Positions 1 to 6,913 of a DNA stretch of 34,012 nucleotides are shown piece by piece. Numbering within the stretch: the first letter of the stretch is position 1; each line of letters starts with the position of its first letter. The stretch spans positions 1-34,012 of the forward strand of contig CANKUU010000026.1 in assembly GCA_947486785.1 (NCBI GenBank), written 5' to 3'. The translations under genes and the position numbers were made by a program. A model generated the notes under the pieces. That model saw only the letters and a program-made list of their open reading frames with translations. It was not told where the DNA came from and made no database searches. Source of the DNA: an uncultured Flavobacteriaceae bacterium (GTDB lineage: Bacteria; Bacteroidota; Bacteroidia; Flavobacteriales; Flavobacteriaceae).

Positions 1-150
1 AAAGTTGTGTACTTTTTGCATTAACGCTCTACAAAGTTGTGTACTTTTTGCATTAACGCTCTACAAAGTTGTGTACTACCTATCAAGTCTCAAATTATAA
101 CCACTTGATAGTCAGTATACTTGTATCGAACGCTCTACAAAGTTGTGTAC
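1..150. repeat. Iteron-like direct repeats, probable edge of a replication origin
   Basis: A 22-bp unit made of AACGCTCTAC followed by AAAGTTGTGTAC occurs at 23-44, 55-76 and 129-150; the second half alone sits at 1-12, cut by the window edge. The first copies are spaced 32 bp, three helical turns, and the last is 74 bp further on. A nine-base half match (AACGCTCTA) recurs at 32508-32516. Repeats of about 22 bp at helical spacing are typical of iterons bound by Rep_3-type plasmid initiators. The repeats are seen directly; the origin role is inferred, and no Rep gene is visible in this window. Confidence 0.6.
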
Positions 151-555
151 CTTATAACTAATATAACTAATAATACCCTATACATAGGAAATATAACACT
201 TACTTTTTTTCTTTAAAAAGTAACAAAAAAAGCAGTCTATTTAAGGAAATTTTATTTAGGAAAATTTTCTATTCTAGCCTTTCAAATGCTCGTACACTCA
301 TTAAATCGATTACATCGTCAGAACCCATTGGAGAAAACTAATGAACAAAGATGCCGCCGAATTTTGCCATTTTTAATACATAAATCTATCACAGTTTCAT
401 TTTTTTAGTTTCAACAGAGGTTTGCATCAAAAAAGAAAAAAATACTCTTAAATCGCTTTAAACTTGTTTTAGTTATCCCTAGTTTTAAACGGATTTTGTT
501 TTGTCATGGTTATTTGTAAAAAGACAAAAACCACGCCAAAAGAAAGTGATTATAA
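151..555. other. Gene-free AT-rich stretch with hairpins
   Basis: No credible coding frame was found. A 9-bp stem lies at 200-208/215-223 (TTACTTTTT with AAAAAGTAA) and is followed by ACAAA, as in a related hairpin at the far right edge. A single TTTATTTAGG half-site at 251-260 matches the inverted repeats further right. A 7-bp stem TTTTGTC/GACAAAA lies at 499-505/523-529. The role could be part of the origin or of its control; nothing more can be said. Confidence 0.4.
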
Positions 556-690
556 TTACGCCCTAAATCTAATTTTTTTTAACGCTTAACTTCCCGGACG
601 CTAAAAAATTAAATTCAGATACGGCTAGTAGGTTATTTCATAACTATTGCAATTTCATTGCAAAAGGGTAAAAATTTGGGATTATTAGGT
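556..690. other. Structured non-coding element, copy A
   Basis: This block is similar to 32506-32640. It has a long A/T stem (AATTTTTTTT at 571-580 against AAAAAATT at 603-610) enclosing AACGCTTAACT and ACGCT, then GGCTAGTAGGT, then a second hairpin TTGCAA-TTTCA-TTGCAA around 648-664, then AAAGGGTAA. In copy B the second hairpin has a different stem sequence but is still paired, which suggests that structure is selected, as RNA or as single-stranded DNA. Function unknown; candidates are a single-strand origin, a regulatory RNA or a recombination site. Confidence 0.5.
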
Positions 691-701
691 ATTGATATTT
701 A

Positions 702-731
702 TTTATTTAGGCAGAAAAAATCCTAAATAAA
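702..731. repeat. Inverted repeat upstream of the first gene, copy 1
   Basis: TTTATTTAGG (702-711) and CCTAAATAAA (722-731) form a perfect 10-bp inverted repeat around a 10-nt spacer. The same pair occurs at 1841-1870, also just upstream of a promoter of the same design. It could be an operator for a plasmid-encoded regulator or a weak hairpin. Confidence 0.6.
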
Positions 732-766
732 ATTTATAAATTATTTAAAATAAACTATTGTTTTTG

Positions 767-798
767 TTTGTTTTTTTGGTTTAAATATATTATCTTTA
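767..798 (+). promoter_or_regulatory. Promoter of the DUF3560 gene
   Basis: TTTG (767-770) and TATCTTTA (791-798) are 20 bp apart, close to the Bacteroidota consensus TTTG / TAnnTTTG. The identical arrangement is found upstream of the next two genes at 1906-1937 and 2383-2414, all followed by GG and a run of A. Confidence 0.65.
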
Positions 799-812
799 GG
801 TATCTTAAAAAA

Positions 813-828
813 AGCTGCTGATACAGCT
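813..828 (+). promoter_or_regulatory. 5' leader hairpin with CTGATA loop, copy 1
   Basis: AGCTG-CTGATA-CAGCT forms a 5-bp stem with a six-base loop in the untranslated leader, between the promoter and AAACCGAAAAATCTA (836-850). The second leader at 1953-1978 has the same loop on a different, longer stem. A protein- or RNA-binding site in the mRNA is possible. Confidence 0.5.
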
Positions 829-857
829 AAATGTCAAACCGAAAAATCTAAAATATT

Positions 858-1778
858 ATGAACACTTACAAAAAGTATTGCCCAAACGTTTTTGTTGCCT
901 CCTGTGAAGAAAGACACGAAAAAGGAGATCTAATCGAACTAACAACCAAATACAATAAAGTACATGAATGCGAAGTACATAATTTTTTAGGTATTACAGG
1001 TACTAAAGAAGAACCTAGGTTTTTATACTCTATTACTCGAACCGATGGATTTAATCATCAAAAACGGGCAGAAAATAAAGCCGAAAAACTAAAAGGCTAT
1101 GCTATTAACGCTGCTAAAAGAAGTAACGAAGCGTATAATAAAGCTGATTTAAGCGAAAAAAATACAGGTATTGTATTTGGTCAACCTATTTTAGTAGGAC
1201 ACCACAGCGAACGTAAACACCGAAAAACAATTGAAAGAGCGCATAACGCTATGAATAAATCTATTGAAGAAAGAGACAAAGCCGATACCTATATTAATAG
1301 GGCTGATTATTGGAAAAAGCAAGCGGATAAAATTAATTTATCAATGCCTGAATCATTAGCATTTTATGCGTTTAACCTTGATAAAGCGCAAAAAGAACAC
1401 CAAAAACTTAAGGAAAACCCGAAATTAAGAACACACAATTATTCATTGACCTACGCTAAAAAGGTGGTTAATGAAAATAAAAGAAAGTTTGATATTGCAG
1501 TTCAATTATGGGGTAATTCTGAAGAAATCGCACAGCTAAATTCAGAAAAGGAACAAAAAGAAAGCGCAAAAGCAAACAAATCAAAAAAGCAGAACGATTT
1601 AATTAAAAAACTAGGCGGATTTTTTCATTTCGGTTCTGATATGGAAGCCTTTAATTTGAAAGTAGAAAAACTAAAAGAAGATAAATATTTGGAGGAAGGA
1701 GAGAAAGTACAACATGTTTTTTCAGGTTTATATATGCCGGTAAAAAATGTAAAGACGTTTTTAAACGCTAAACATTAA
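858..1778 (+). CDS. DUF3560 domain protein
   Basis: A 306-residue, charged, largely helical protein with no signal peptide or membrane segment. The stretch GIVFGQPILVGHHSERKH at residues 104-121, followed by a helix rich in R, K and E with an N-x-x-M-x-K-S pattern, is the signature I recognise as DUF3560, a family common on plasmids and transfer elements of Bacteroidota and other bacteria. The first 60 residues (CPNVFVASC... and ECEVHNFLG) look like a separate small domain. The function of the family is not known to me; a role in plasmid maintenance or host adaptation is only a guess. It is a single-gene unit with its own promoter and leader upstream and a strong terminator downstream. Confidence 0.8.
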   Translation: MNTYKKYCPNVFVASCEERHEKGDLIELTTKYNKVHECEVHNFLGITGTKEEPRFLYSITRTDGFNHQKRAENKAEKLKGYAINAAKRSNEAYNKADLSEKNTGIVFGQPILVGHHSERKHRKTIERAHNAMNKSIEERDKADTYINRADYWKKQADKINLSMPESLAFYAFNLDKAQKEHQKLKENPKLRTHNYSLTYAKKVVNENKRKFDIAVQLWGNSEEIAQLNSEKEQKESAKANKSKKQNDLIKKLGGFFHFGSDMEAFNLKVEKLKEDKYLEEGEKVQHVFSGLYMPVKNVKTFLNAKH

Positions 1779-1798
1779 TTAAATCGTTTTTTTAAACA

Positions 1799-1823
1799 AA
1801 AAAGCCCCTTTAAAGGGGCTTTT
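1799..1823 (+). terminator. Rho-independent terminator after the DUF3560 gene
   Basis: AAAAGCCCC-TTTAAA-GGGGCTTTT is a perfect 9-bp stem with a GC core and flanking A and T runs, about 20 bp after the stop codon. The symmetry means it could act in both directions. Confidence 0.85.
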
Positions 1824-1840
1824 AATCTTCTTTTATGTTT

Positions 1841-1870
1841 TTTATTTAGGCATAAAAAGGCCTAAATAAA
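1841..1870. repeat. Inverted repeat, copy 2
   Basis: TTTATTTAGGC (1841-1851) pairs with GCCTAAATAAA (1860-1870) over 11 bp with an 8-nt loop. It sits at the same distance upstream of its promoter as copy 1 does at 702-731, and the following roughly 100 bp are nearly the same in both copies. Confidence 0.6.
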
Positions 1871-1905
1871 CTTTATGAATTATTTAAAATAAACTATTGT
1901 TTTTG

Positions 1906-1937
1906 ATTGTTTTATTGGTTTAAATATATTATTTTTA
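1906..1937 (+). promoter_or_regulatory. Promoter of the 83-aa gene
   Basis: ATTG (1906-1909) and TATTTTTA (1930-1937) are separated by exactly 20 bp, as in the cassette upstream of the DUF3560 gene, and are followed by GG and TATCTTAAAAAAAGC. Confidence 0.6.
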
Positions 1938-1952
1938 GGTATCTTAAAAAAA

Positions 1953-1978
1953 GCGGCTGTAGCTGATACTACAACCGC
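1953..1978 (+). promoter_or_regulatory. 5' leader hairpin with CTGATA loop, copy 2
   Basis: GCGGCTGTAG-CTGATA-CTACAACCGC is a 10-position stem with one mismatch and the same CTGATA loop as the leader at 813-828, followed by the same AAACCGAAAAATCTA box (1995-2009). Different stem bases with the same loop suggest that the fold is kept. Confidence 0.5.
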
Positions 1979-2055
1979 CAATTATTGTTAATATAAACCG
2001 AAAAATCTATATTGTATGCAAGGTAATAAAATTGAACATTTGAAAAACTAATATT

Positions 2056-2307
2056 ATGAAAAAAAAGAAAGCACAATCGTTTACCCTAACAATTAAGCCC
2101 GAGGTTATTCAATTATTTAATGAGATACAATGGCTTAAAACTTATGTGATCGATAAGCAAAGGCAGACAAGAGGTGATATATTACATGAAGCTTTATCTG
2201 ATCTAGCAGTTAAAATTAACCATGCTAAACTTATTAAAACACATAGCGAGGAAATGGAAAAATCGGGTATTGCTCCAGATGTAGGAAGAAAAAGTATAAA
2301 GGGATAA
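2056..2307 (+). CDS. Small basic protein, possible DNA-binding regulator
   Basis: 83 residues, unknown family. The N-terminus is lysine-rich, then comes a short strand-like stretch (SFTLTIKPE, residues 8-16) and two predicted helices up to about residue 60. A short strand followed by two helices is the outline of ribbon-helix-helix plasmid regulators, but no diagnostic motif is visible, so this is a guess. The gene has its own copy of the promoter and leader cassette with a long 5' leader, which would suit a self-regulated gene. The start is the only ATG that keeps the whole frame. Confidence 0.6.
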   Translation: MKKKKAQSFTLTIKPEVIQLFNEIQWLKTYVIDKQRQTRGDILHEALSDLAVKINHAKLIKTHSEEMEKSGIAPDVGRKSIKG

Positions 2308-2382
2308 AATTTGGAAATTATTTAACGATTAACATCTAAATATCCGATAAGCAAAATTCTTTATAATAATATATTGTTTTGA

Positions 2383-2414
2383 TTTGTTTTAATTATTTTA
2401 ATTTGTTATTTTTA
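2383..2414 (+). promoter_or_regulatory. Promoter of the 106-aa membrane protein gene
   Basis: TTTG (2383-2386), 20 bp, TATTTTTA (2407-2414), then GGTAACGTTAAAAAAGC. This is a third, more diverged member of the promoter cassette family; the CTGATA loop hairpin is not present here, though GCCTA/TAGGC (2452-2456/2469-2473) could pair in the leader. Confidence 0.55.
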
Positions 2415-2555
2415 GGTAACGTTAAAAAAGCTATTATATTTAATATCAAATGCCTATTTAAATTTGTTTAGGCTTCATATATGTACCATAAAAAATCAAC
2501 TAATTGTGCGGTTCTTTGTGAACACAAATAGCTAATTATTTTAAACTTAATACAT

Positions 2556-2876
2556 ATGAAAAAAGTATATCTAATATTCGAAACATTTTTAATAATAGGA
2601 GTAGGGCTATTAGCCCATAGCATGACTTTAGGTTTATATACTGAAACCAATCCTATGTCTAACTATTCACTAGTACAAATCTATCTGCCGTCTTTTGCAT
2701 GTGCAAGTGTAGTGGTTGCCATTACCAGGGGAAGCTTGCCAAAGATTAGAAAGCCACAAAACGCATTCATTTATATGTGTGGCTACTTTATGTTTCGCAT
2801 GTGGCTTTATGGGCTTTTTTGCTTTATAACTGTACCTTATCGAATATTTAAAAACATCAAATATGTAGCGAGCTAG
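2556..2876 (+). CDS. Small membrane protein of unknown function
   Basis: 106 residues with about three hydrophobic segments: near residues 4-28, 42-60 and 74-98. There is no signal cleavage site and no family that I recognise. The C-terminal tail is short and basic. It sits alone after its own promoter, in the block of small accessory genes between the left-edge repeats and the basic/acidic gene pair. Such small inner-membrane proteins on plasmids are sometimes entry-exclusion or toxin-like, but nothing in this sequence shows that. Confidence 0.6.
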   Translation: MKKVYLIFETFLIIGVGLLAHSMTLGLYTETNPMSNYSLVQIYLPSFACASVVVAITRGSLPKIRKPQNAFIYMCGYFMFRMWLYGLFCFITVPYRIFKNIKYVAS

Positions 2877-3030
2877 TATCAAACATGGCTTTTTTTACTA
2901 ACCTTTATAGTTGCGGAGCCCTTTATCTATTAAAAAACATTACTATACTGATTTTAAACAGAACAAAATATTTTATACATTGTTTATATTTTATTTAAAT
3001 TGTTTAATTTTGTTATAATTATATAACACA

Positions 3031-3183
3031 ATGAAATCTTACCAATATAAAAAATATATTAGTTTACCTAATGGGGATGAATTGATTTACACCTTCGATC
3101 TATTTCATAATCCTATTAAGGTAAAGTACTCTACTGCTCCTGATGTATACAACAGTTTTGAAGAATGGTTCGATATGGAATAA
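3031..3183 (+). CDS. Short hypothetical protein (50 aa)
   Basis: An ATG-started frame of 50 codons, MKSYQYKKYISLPNG..., ending FEEWFDMEW-free in EEWFDME, followed at once by a clear terminator. Composition is protein-like (aromatic residues, acidic C-terminus). Family unknown. The upstream TTTAATTTTGTTATAATTATAT stretch is AT-rich and could hold a promoter, but no clean consensus is seen. The tight fit between this frame and the following terminator is the best evidence that it is a real gene. Confidence 0.5.
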   Translation: MKSYQYKKYISLPNGDELIYTFDLFHNPIKVKYSTAPDVYNSFEEWFDME

Positions 3184-3221
3184 CTTTTATTAATCTAATC
3201 AATTTTTATAAATAAAAGTAA

Positions 3222-3245
3222 AGCCCTAGATTGGGCTATTTTTTA
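3222..3245 (+). terminator. Rho-independent terminator
   Basis: AGCCC-TAGATT-GGGCT followed by ATTTTTTT, about 40 bp after the 50-aa gene. Confidence 0.75.
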
Positions 3246-3255
3246 GGCTATTTCT

Positions 3256-3330
3256 AGTATTGTTTTAATAATTATTGAAAGTTTACTTTTTTTATTTCAA
3301 ACTTATAAGTATTTTTAATAATTATTAAAC
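3256..3330. promoter_or_regulatory. Duplicated AT palindrome, possible operator of the basic/acidic pair
   Basis: AGTATTGTTTTAATAATTATT (split here as AGTATTG and TTTTAATAATTATT) at 3256-3276 is repeated at 3309-3326 as AGTATTTTTAATAATTATT. The second copy contains the perfect 12-bp palindrome TAATAATTATTA (3316-3327). Copies are about 50 bp apart and end 10 bp before the start codon. Operator function is inferred from placement; the very AT-rich context makes chance possible. Confidence 0.35.
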
Positions 3331-3340
3331 TGATACTATT

Positions 3341-4798
3341 ATGTCCGATTTAAACGCTAATTTTGGAGAAGAACCGATCAAAAAGCCTTCTCCCAAAAAA
3401 AAAGGTTTAGCAGAAGAAGAATATGAATTGGGTACATCTAAAAACATTTTTACATCTTCTCAGGTAAATTCTAAGTCAACTGCTAGAGCTAAAAAACCAC
3501 TTTTTTCTAACACTTCATCTAAAGAATTTAAAACTGGTCTTGGTTTTATCGATAAGCCCATATCTCTTGTTAAATCCATAAGAAATACGGTTCAAAAATC
3601 CTCTAGACTGCTTGACGGAATCATTAGTCAAGATTACAAAGATTACAAACGCAATATAGAGGGTAAAACCAGCCTTAGCCAATTAAGTACTAAAGAATTA
3701 AAATATCTAAATAGAGATCATAAACTAGCTAACCACGACAATTCTCATATCAAAGCGGAATTAAAATCTAGACAATTAGATTATAAAGCCTTTAATAGAT
3801 CTGCTAGAGTCAATACAGCATTTACCATTAAGGCTGACGGACAAAGTGTACATATTGGGGTAGATAAAAAAAGTGGTAAACTATTAATTTCTGAAAATAA
3901 CTACAAGAATAATCCCAATATACAATCTTGGAGAAAACTTGGAAAGGACGATATTTCTAAAGTGATGCTCAAAAAGGGGAAGATACATAAGCTAAACGTT
4001 ATAGATAATACGCAAAAACTTAGAGGGTCAAATATAACCCCTGAAAAAAAACAGGATATACTTAATCGTGTTGAATCATCATTAAGTAAACTTTATAGTA
4101 AAGATTTAATAAAGGATGTTTCCAACCTAAACCAAAAAACAAAAGCCAAAGACTTATCTAAAGGTTTAGTAGCTGACAAAAATGGGAATTTACAAACAGT
4201 ACGTAAAGTCGATAAACATAATGTAATATTAAATCCAATGAATAAAAAGAAGGCCGCTAAAGTTGTTAACGTAGCAGCTACGGTTGCCACGACACTATAT
4301 CCTAGCTCAAAAGTCGTTGGGCTAGTTTCAAAGGGGTTATTATTAGCCGTTAATAAAAAGAATGGGAAAGCTCTTTTTGGAAAGGTAAAAGCAGATAAAT
4401 CTATAAGCTGGACTTCTAAAAAGGAACACTACAAATCTATTTCTCCTAAGGCTAAGGAAGCCTTAAAAAATAAACTAGCTAAAGGAAATTACGTTGTAAG
4501 CCCAATTACTAAGATAGGCGTCCATAAAGACACAGGTAAACCTTTATATGCAGCACAAAAGGCAAATGGTGAATATGTGATAAGTCTTAATAAGAAAAAC
4601 TTTGTTAAACCACATAAAATTGCAACAAAAGACTATTTAATGAAGCATGGGGTAAGCAAAAAAAGCGCAGATACTCTTATGTCAAGAGGTGATAAATCTT
4701 TAACGCCAGCTAAAAAACAAGAACAAGCACAAACAACTAAGACTCTTAATAATGCAGTTAACAAAGTCACTTCACCAATTAAAACAATTTCACGATGA
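3341..4798 (+). CDS. Lysine-rich 485-aa protein with internal repeats; possible effector or toxin
   Basis: I do not recognise a family. The protein is strongly basic. Residues 1-80 look disordered (PKKKG, many S and K). A motif of the form V-x-K-x-x-G-K recurs three times (GVDKKSGK, AVNKKNGK, GVHKDTGK), each followed by a strand-like stretch and a lysine-rich helix, and a fourth weaker version is VADKNGN. Around residues 305-335 lies an Ala/Val-rich hydrophobic segment (AAKVVNVAATVATTLY). No signal peptide. The stop codon overlaps the start of a very acidic small gene (ATGATGA), so the two are co-translated. A basic protein coupled to an acidic partner resembles an effector with its immunity protein or a DNA-binding protein with an inhibitor; neither is proven. 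Confidence 0.6.
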   Translation: MSDLNANFGEEPIKKPSPKKKGLAEEEYELGTSKNIFTSSQVNSKSTARAKKPLFSNTSSKEFKTGLGFIDKPISLVKSIRNTVQKSSRLLDGIISQDYKDYKRNIEGKTSLSQLSTKELKYLNRDHKLANHDNSHIKAELKSRQLDYKAFNRSARVNTAFTIKADGQSVHIGVDKKSGKLLISENNYKNNPNIQSWRKLGKDDISKVMLKKGKIHKLNVIDNTQKLRGSNITPEKKQDILNRVESSLSKLYSKDLIKDVSNLNQKTKAKDLSKGLVADKNGNLQTVRKVDKHNVILNPMNKKKAAKVVNVAATVATTLYPSSKVVGLVSKGLLLAVNKKNGKALFGKVKADKSISWTSKKEHYKSISPKAKEALKNKLAKGNYVVSPITKIGVHKDTGKPLYAAQKANGEYVISLNKKNFVKPHKIATKDYLMKHGVSKKSADTLMSRGDKSLTPAKKQEQAQTTKTLNNAVNKVTSPIKTISR

Positions 4799-5130
4799 TA
4801 TTTAAACTAATAGTTACAGATCAAAAGGACTTATTAACATCGTATCTTTTTCTAGACCCATCTATTACCGAAGCTGAGGATGGTATAGAGGCAATAGTAG
4901 GCCCCTTAAATATAGCACCTAACCCTACTGCAATTCGTATTGTATTGTATAATATTCAAATTGAAAATGAGGGTACTGATGAAAAGGCATTTATTGATAA
5001 TATTACCAACCCTGATTATATGTATGAAATAGAATCTTGGCACGTTGCCACACTAGATGATTGGCAATATGACTTAACCGCATATCTTGATGAACGTGAT
5101 TTATTTGATAATTTACCTACATTAAATTAA
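4795..5130 (+). CDS. Acidic partner protein, possible immunity or antidote protein
   Basis: 111 residues with about 22 Asp/Glu and about 5 Lys/Arg; the C-terminal third (TLDDWQYDLTAYLDERDLFD) is the most acidic. There is no signal peptide or membrane segment, so it should be cytoplasmic. Family unknown. The start codon overlaps the stop of the basic 485-aa gene by 4 bp, which implies translational coupling and a fixed ratio. The opposite charges make direct binding plausible. Its size, charge and position fit immunity proteins or antitoxins, but this is inference only. Confidence 0.6.
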   Translation: MIFKLIVTDQKDLLTSYLFLDPSITEAEDGIEAIVGPLNIAPNPTAIRIVLYNIQIENEGTDEKAFIDNITNPDYMYEIESWHVATLDDWQYDLTAYLDERDLFDNLPTLN

Positions 5131-5453
5131 GGGAGTAGTATTTTTTCTTTTTAGGTGCATTACAATACTTTCCTCTCAAAATAAATCATCATTTACAAGG
5201 TGCCTTTTTGGTACATTTATTTTCTTAATTCTTAGAGACCCAATGCTTATAAAGCTTGCTAAACTTCGTTAAATGACAGTAAGGAACGTATTCACTTACT
5301 TTACATCTTAACTTGTTAGCCTTCACTTTATAAGCATCTATTATTTGCCTTATATTAAAGCGCTTTGGCTGTACATCTTTAAATATAGAATAATGCCAAG
5401 TTTAAGTGTTGTTCATCATAACAATAAAAATAGTGGTTTAATTAAACGATAAT
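5131..5453. other. Intergenic region with long-range stems; possible RNA or decayed gene
   Basis: No start-to-stop gene is seen on either strand. A perfect 11-bp inverted repeat, TGCTTATAAAG (5244-5254) with CTTTATAAGCA (5326-5336), encloses a second one, AGTAAG (5278-5283) with CTTACT (5295-5300). On the minus strand 5225-5401 is open for 59 codons with a protein-like, K/Y-rich translation but no start codon. The region could be a structured RNA or the remnant of a gene. Confidence 0.35.
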
Positions 5454-5969
5454 ATGGATATCCCTTTTGTGTTAAAATTGCTTTTTTTGCTTATTAGTAT
5501 TGGTCTGTTTTATTTTTATTTAAAGCCACCATATAGTAGACATAAGCGTAATATTTTGAAGTCAAAAACCATACTGCAAAAAATACATTCTTTTGCACAT
5601 GCTGGGCAAAAAATGAACTATCTAAGAAAGATAGACCCGTTTGTGTTTGAAGAACTTTTATTAACCGCTTTTGAAAAAAAAGGTTACTCTATTATCCGTA
5701 ACCGTAAATATACTGGCGATGGTGGTATTGATGGACTAATATTTGATAAGGATGGAAATAAGGTTTTAATACAAGCTAAGAGGTATACATCGTATATTAA
5801 CCCCAGGCATTTAGATGAATTTCAAGTTTTAGTAAATAACTCTAATGCCATTCAAGGCAAATTCGTTCATACAGGAAAAACAGGCAAACAAACGTATTCT
5901 AGTTATAAGAATACCAATATTGATATTATTAGTGGAAGCAGATTATTAGACTTAATAAACACACTTTAA
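5454..5969 (+). CDS. Membrane-anchored Mrr-like restriction endonuclease-fold protein
   Basis: 171 residues. Residues 5-23 form one membrane helix, followed by a basic stretch, so the enzyme domain should face the cytoplasm. Residues 62-171 match the Mrr_cat type of the PD-(D/E)xK nuclease fold: FEELLLTAFEKKGY with a conserved Glu, TGDGGIDG with the metal-binding Asp at about 93, and LIQAKRY with the QxK catalytic motif at 107-109. Family members cut DNA, often modified DNA, or process it. The stop is 4 bp before the primase-like gene, so both are probably one operon; it may act on incoming or transferred DNA. All three active-site elements are intact. Confidence 0.8.
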   Translation: MDIPFVLKLLFLLISIGLFYFYLKPPYSRHKRNILKSKTILQKIHSFAHAGQKMNYLRKIDPFVFEELLLTAFEKKGYSIIRNRKYTGDGGIDGLIFDKDGNKVLIQAKRYTSYINPRHLDEFQVLVNNSNAIQGKFVHTGKTGKQTYSSYKNTNIDIISGSRLLDLINTL

Positions 5970-5973
5970 AACT

Positions 5974-6906
5974 ATGAATTGCAAACAGGCTAATAGCATA
6001 TCATTAAACGTGTTAATTCCAAAAATGGGATATAAACTACTACGCTATCACAAAAATCATACTGAAGCTTTTTATGAAAATCCACTTCGTACTGAAACCG
6101 ATCCAAGTTTTAGCGTTAATTTAGTAAAAAACCTTTGGTATGATCATGGTTTAGCTAAGGGTGGTAGTGTTGTAGATTTAATCATGGTTAAAGAAAATTT
6201 AACATTACCAGAAGCTTTACATTGGATTACTCATAATTTAGGTACAATAGTTCCCGATATACGGTTTTCTACCCCAAGCCCTATTAAATCCGTTCCACAG
6301 CGATTTACCTTTTTGTATAAGAAACCTCTTTTTTCTTATGCACTCAAACAATATCTTAAAGACCGAAAAATTGATTTAAACATAGTCAATAATTATATTC
6401 AAGAGATACGTTTTAGAGATAATGACACTAAGACCTCCCTTTACTCAATTGGTATAATGAACAATTCAGGCGGTTATAATTTACGTAATAAGCTTGCTAA
6501 AACGATAATCACACCTAATGATATAACCTATATTACTAGTATTACTATAACTGAAACACTATTAGTTTTTGAGGGTTTATTTGATTTTTTAGCCTACTTA
6601 ATGATAACACAAAATAGCGTTTTGACCGATGATGTTTTAATTTTAAACACCTTATCATATGCAAAAAAGGCAGCAGCGTTTATTAAAAATAAACCTAATA
6701 TTAAGAACGTAATATCCTTTTTGGATCATCCAAAATATAACAATCCTCGAAGTCTTGAGCGTTATAACGAAGCAATTTTATCCTTATCAACGTCTACTAA
6801 AAACTTATATTTAGCCAATGAAACCTTTATGGGCTATTCTGATTTAGCAGAATATTGGGAACAAACTCAAAGCCTTGCACCCATACGACTTCAAGCTTAT
6901 CACTAA
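5974..6906 (+). CDS. DnaG/TOPRIM-like primase protein with degenerate motifs
   Basis: 310 residues. The N-terminal 90 residues follow the CHC2-type layout of Bacteroidetes plasmid primases (RTETDPSFSVN, LWYDHGLAKGGSVVDLI, then a helix of the TLPEALHWI type), but only one cysteine is present, so the usual zinc site is missing. A TOPRIM-like part follows: LLVFEGLFDFLAYL with the catalytic Glu near residue 200, and NVISFLDHP near 250, where the usual DxDxxG has lost its second Asp and glycine. It probably derives from a primase that serves the transferred strand; whether it is still active is uncertain. It follows the nuclease gene closely and ends just before the mob promoter. Confidence 0.75.
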   Translation: MNCKQANSISLNVLIPKMGYKLLRYHKNHTEAFYENPLRTETDPSFSVNLVKNLWYDHGLAKGGSVVDLIMVKENLTLPEALHWITHNLGTIVPDIRFSTPSPIKSVPQRFTFLYKKPLFSYALKQYLKDRKIDLNIVNNYIQEIRFRDNDTKTSLYSIGIMNNSGGYNLRNKLAKTIITPNDITYITSITITETLLVFEGLFDFLAYLMITQNSVLTDDVLILNTLSYAKKAAAFIKNKPNIKNVISFLDHPKYNNPRSLERYNEAILSLSTSTKNLYLANETFMGYSDLAEYWEQTQSLAPIRLQAYH

Positions 6907-6913
6907 TTTTTTT

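Noticed and set aside
2468-2882. Minus-strand frames opposite the 106-aa membrane protein
   Set aside because: They are shadows of the plus-strand gene, with Cys/His-rich translations and no promoter.
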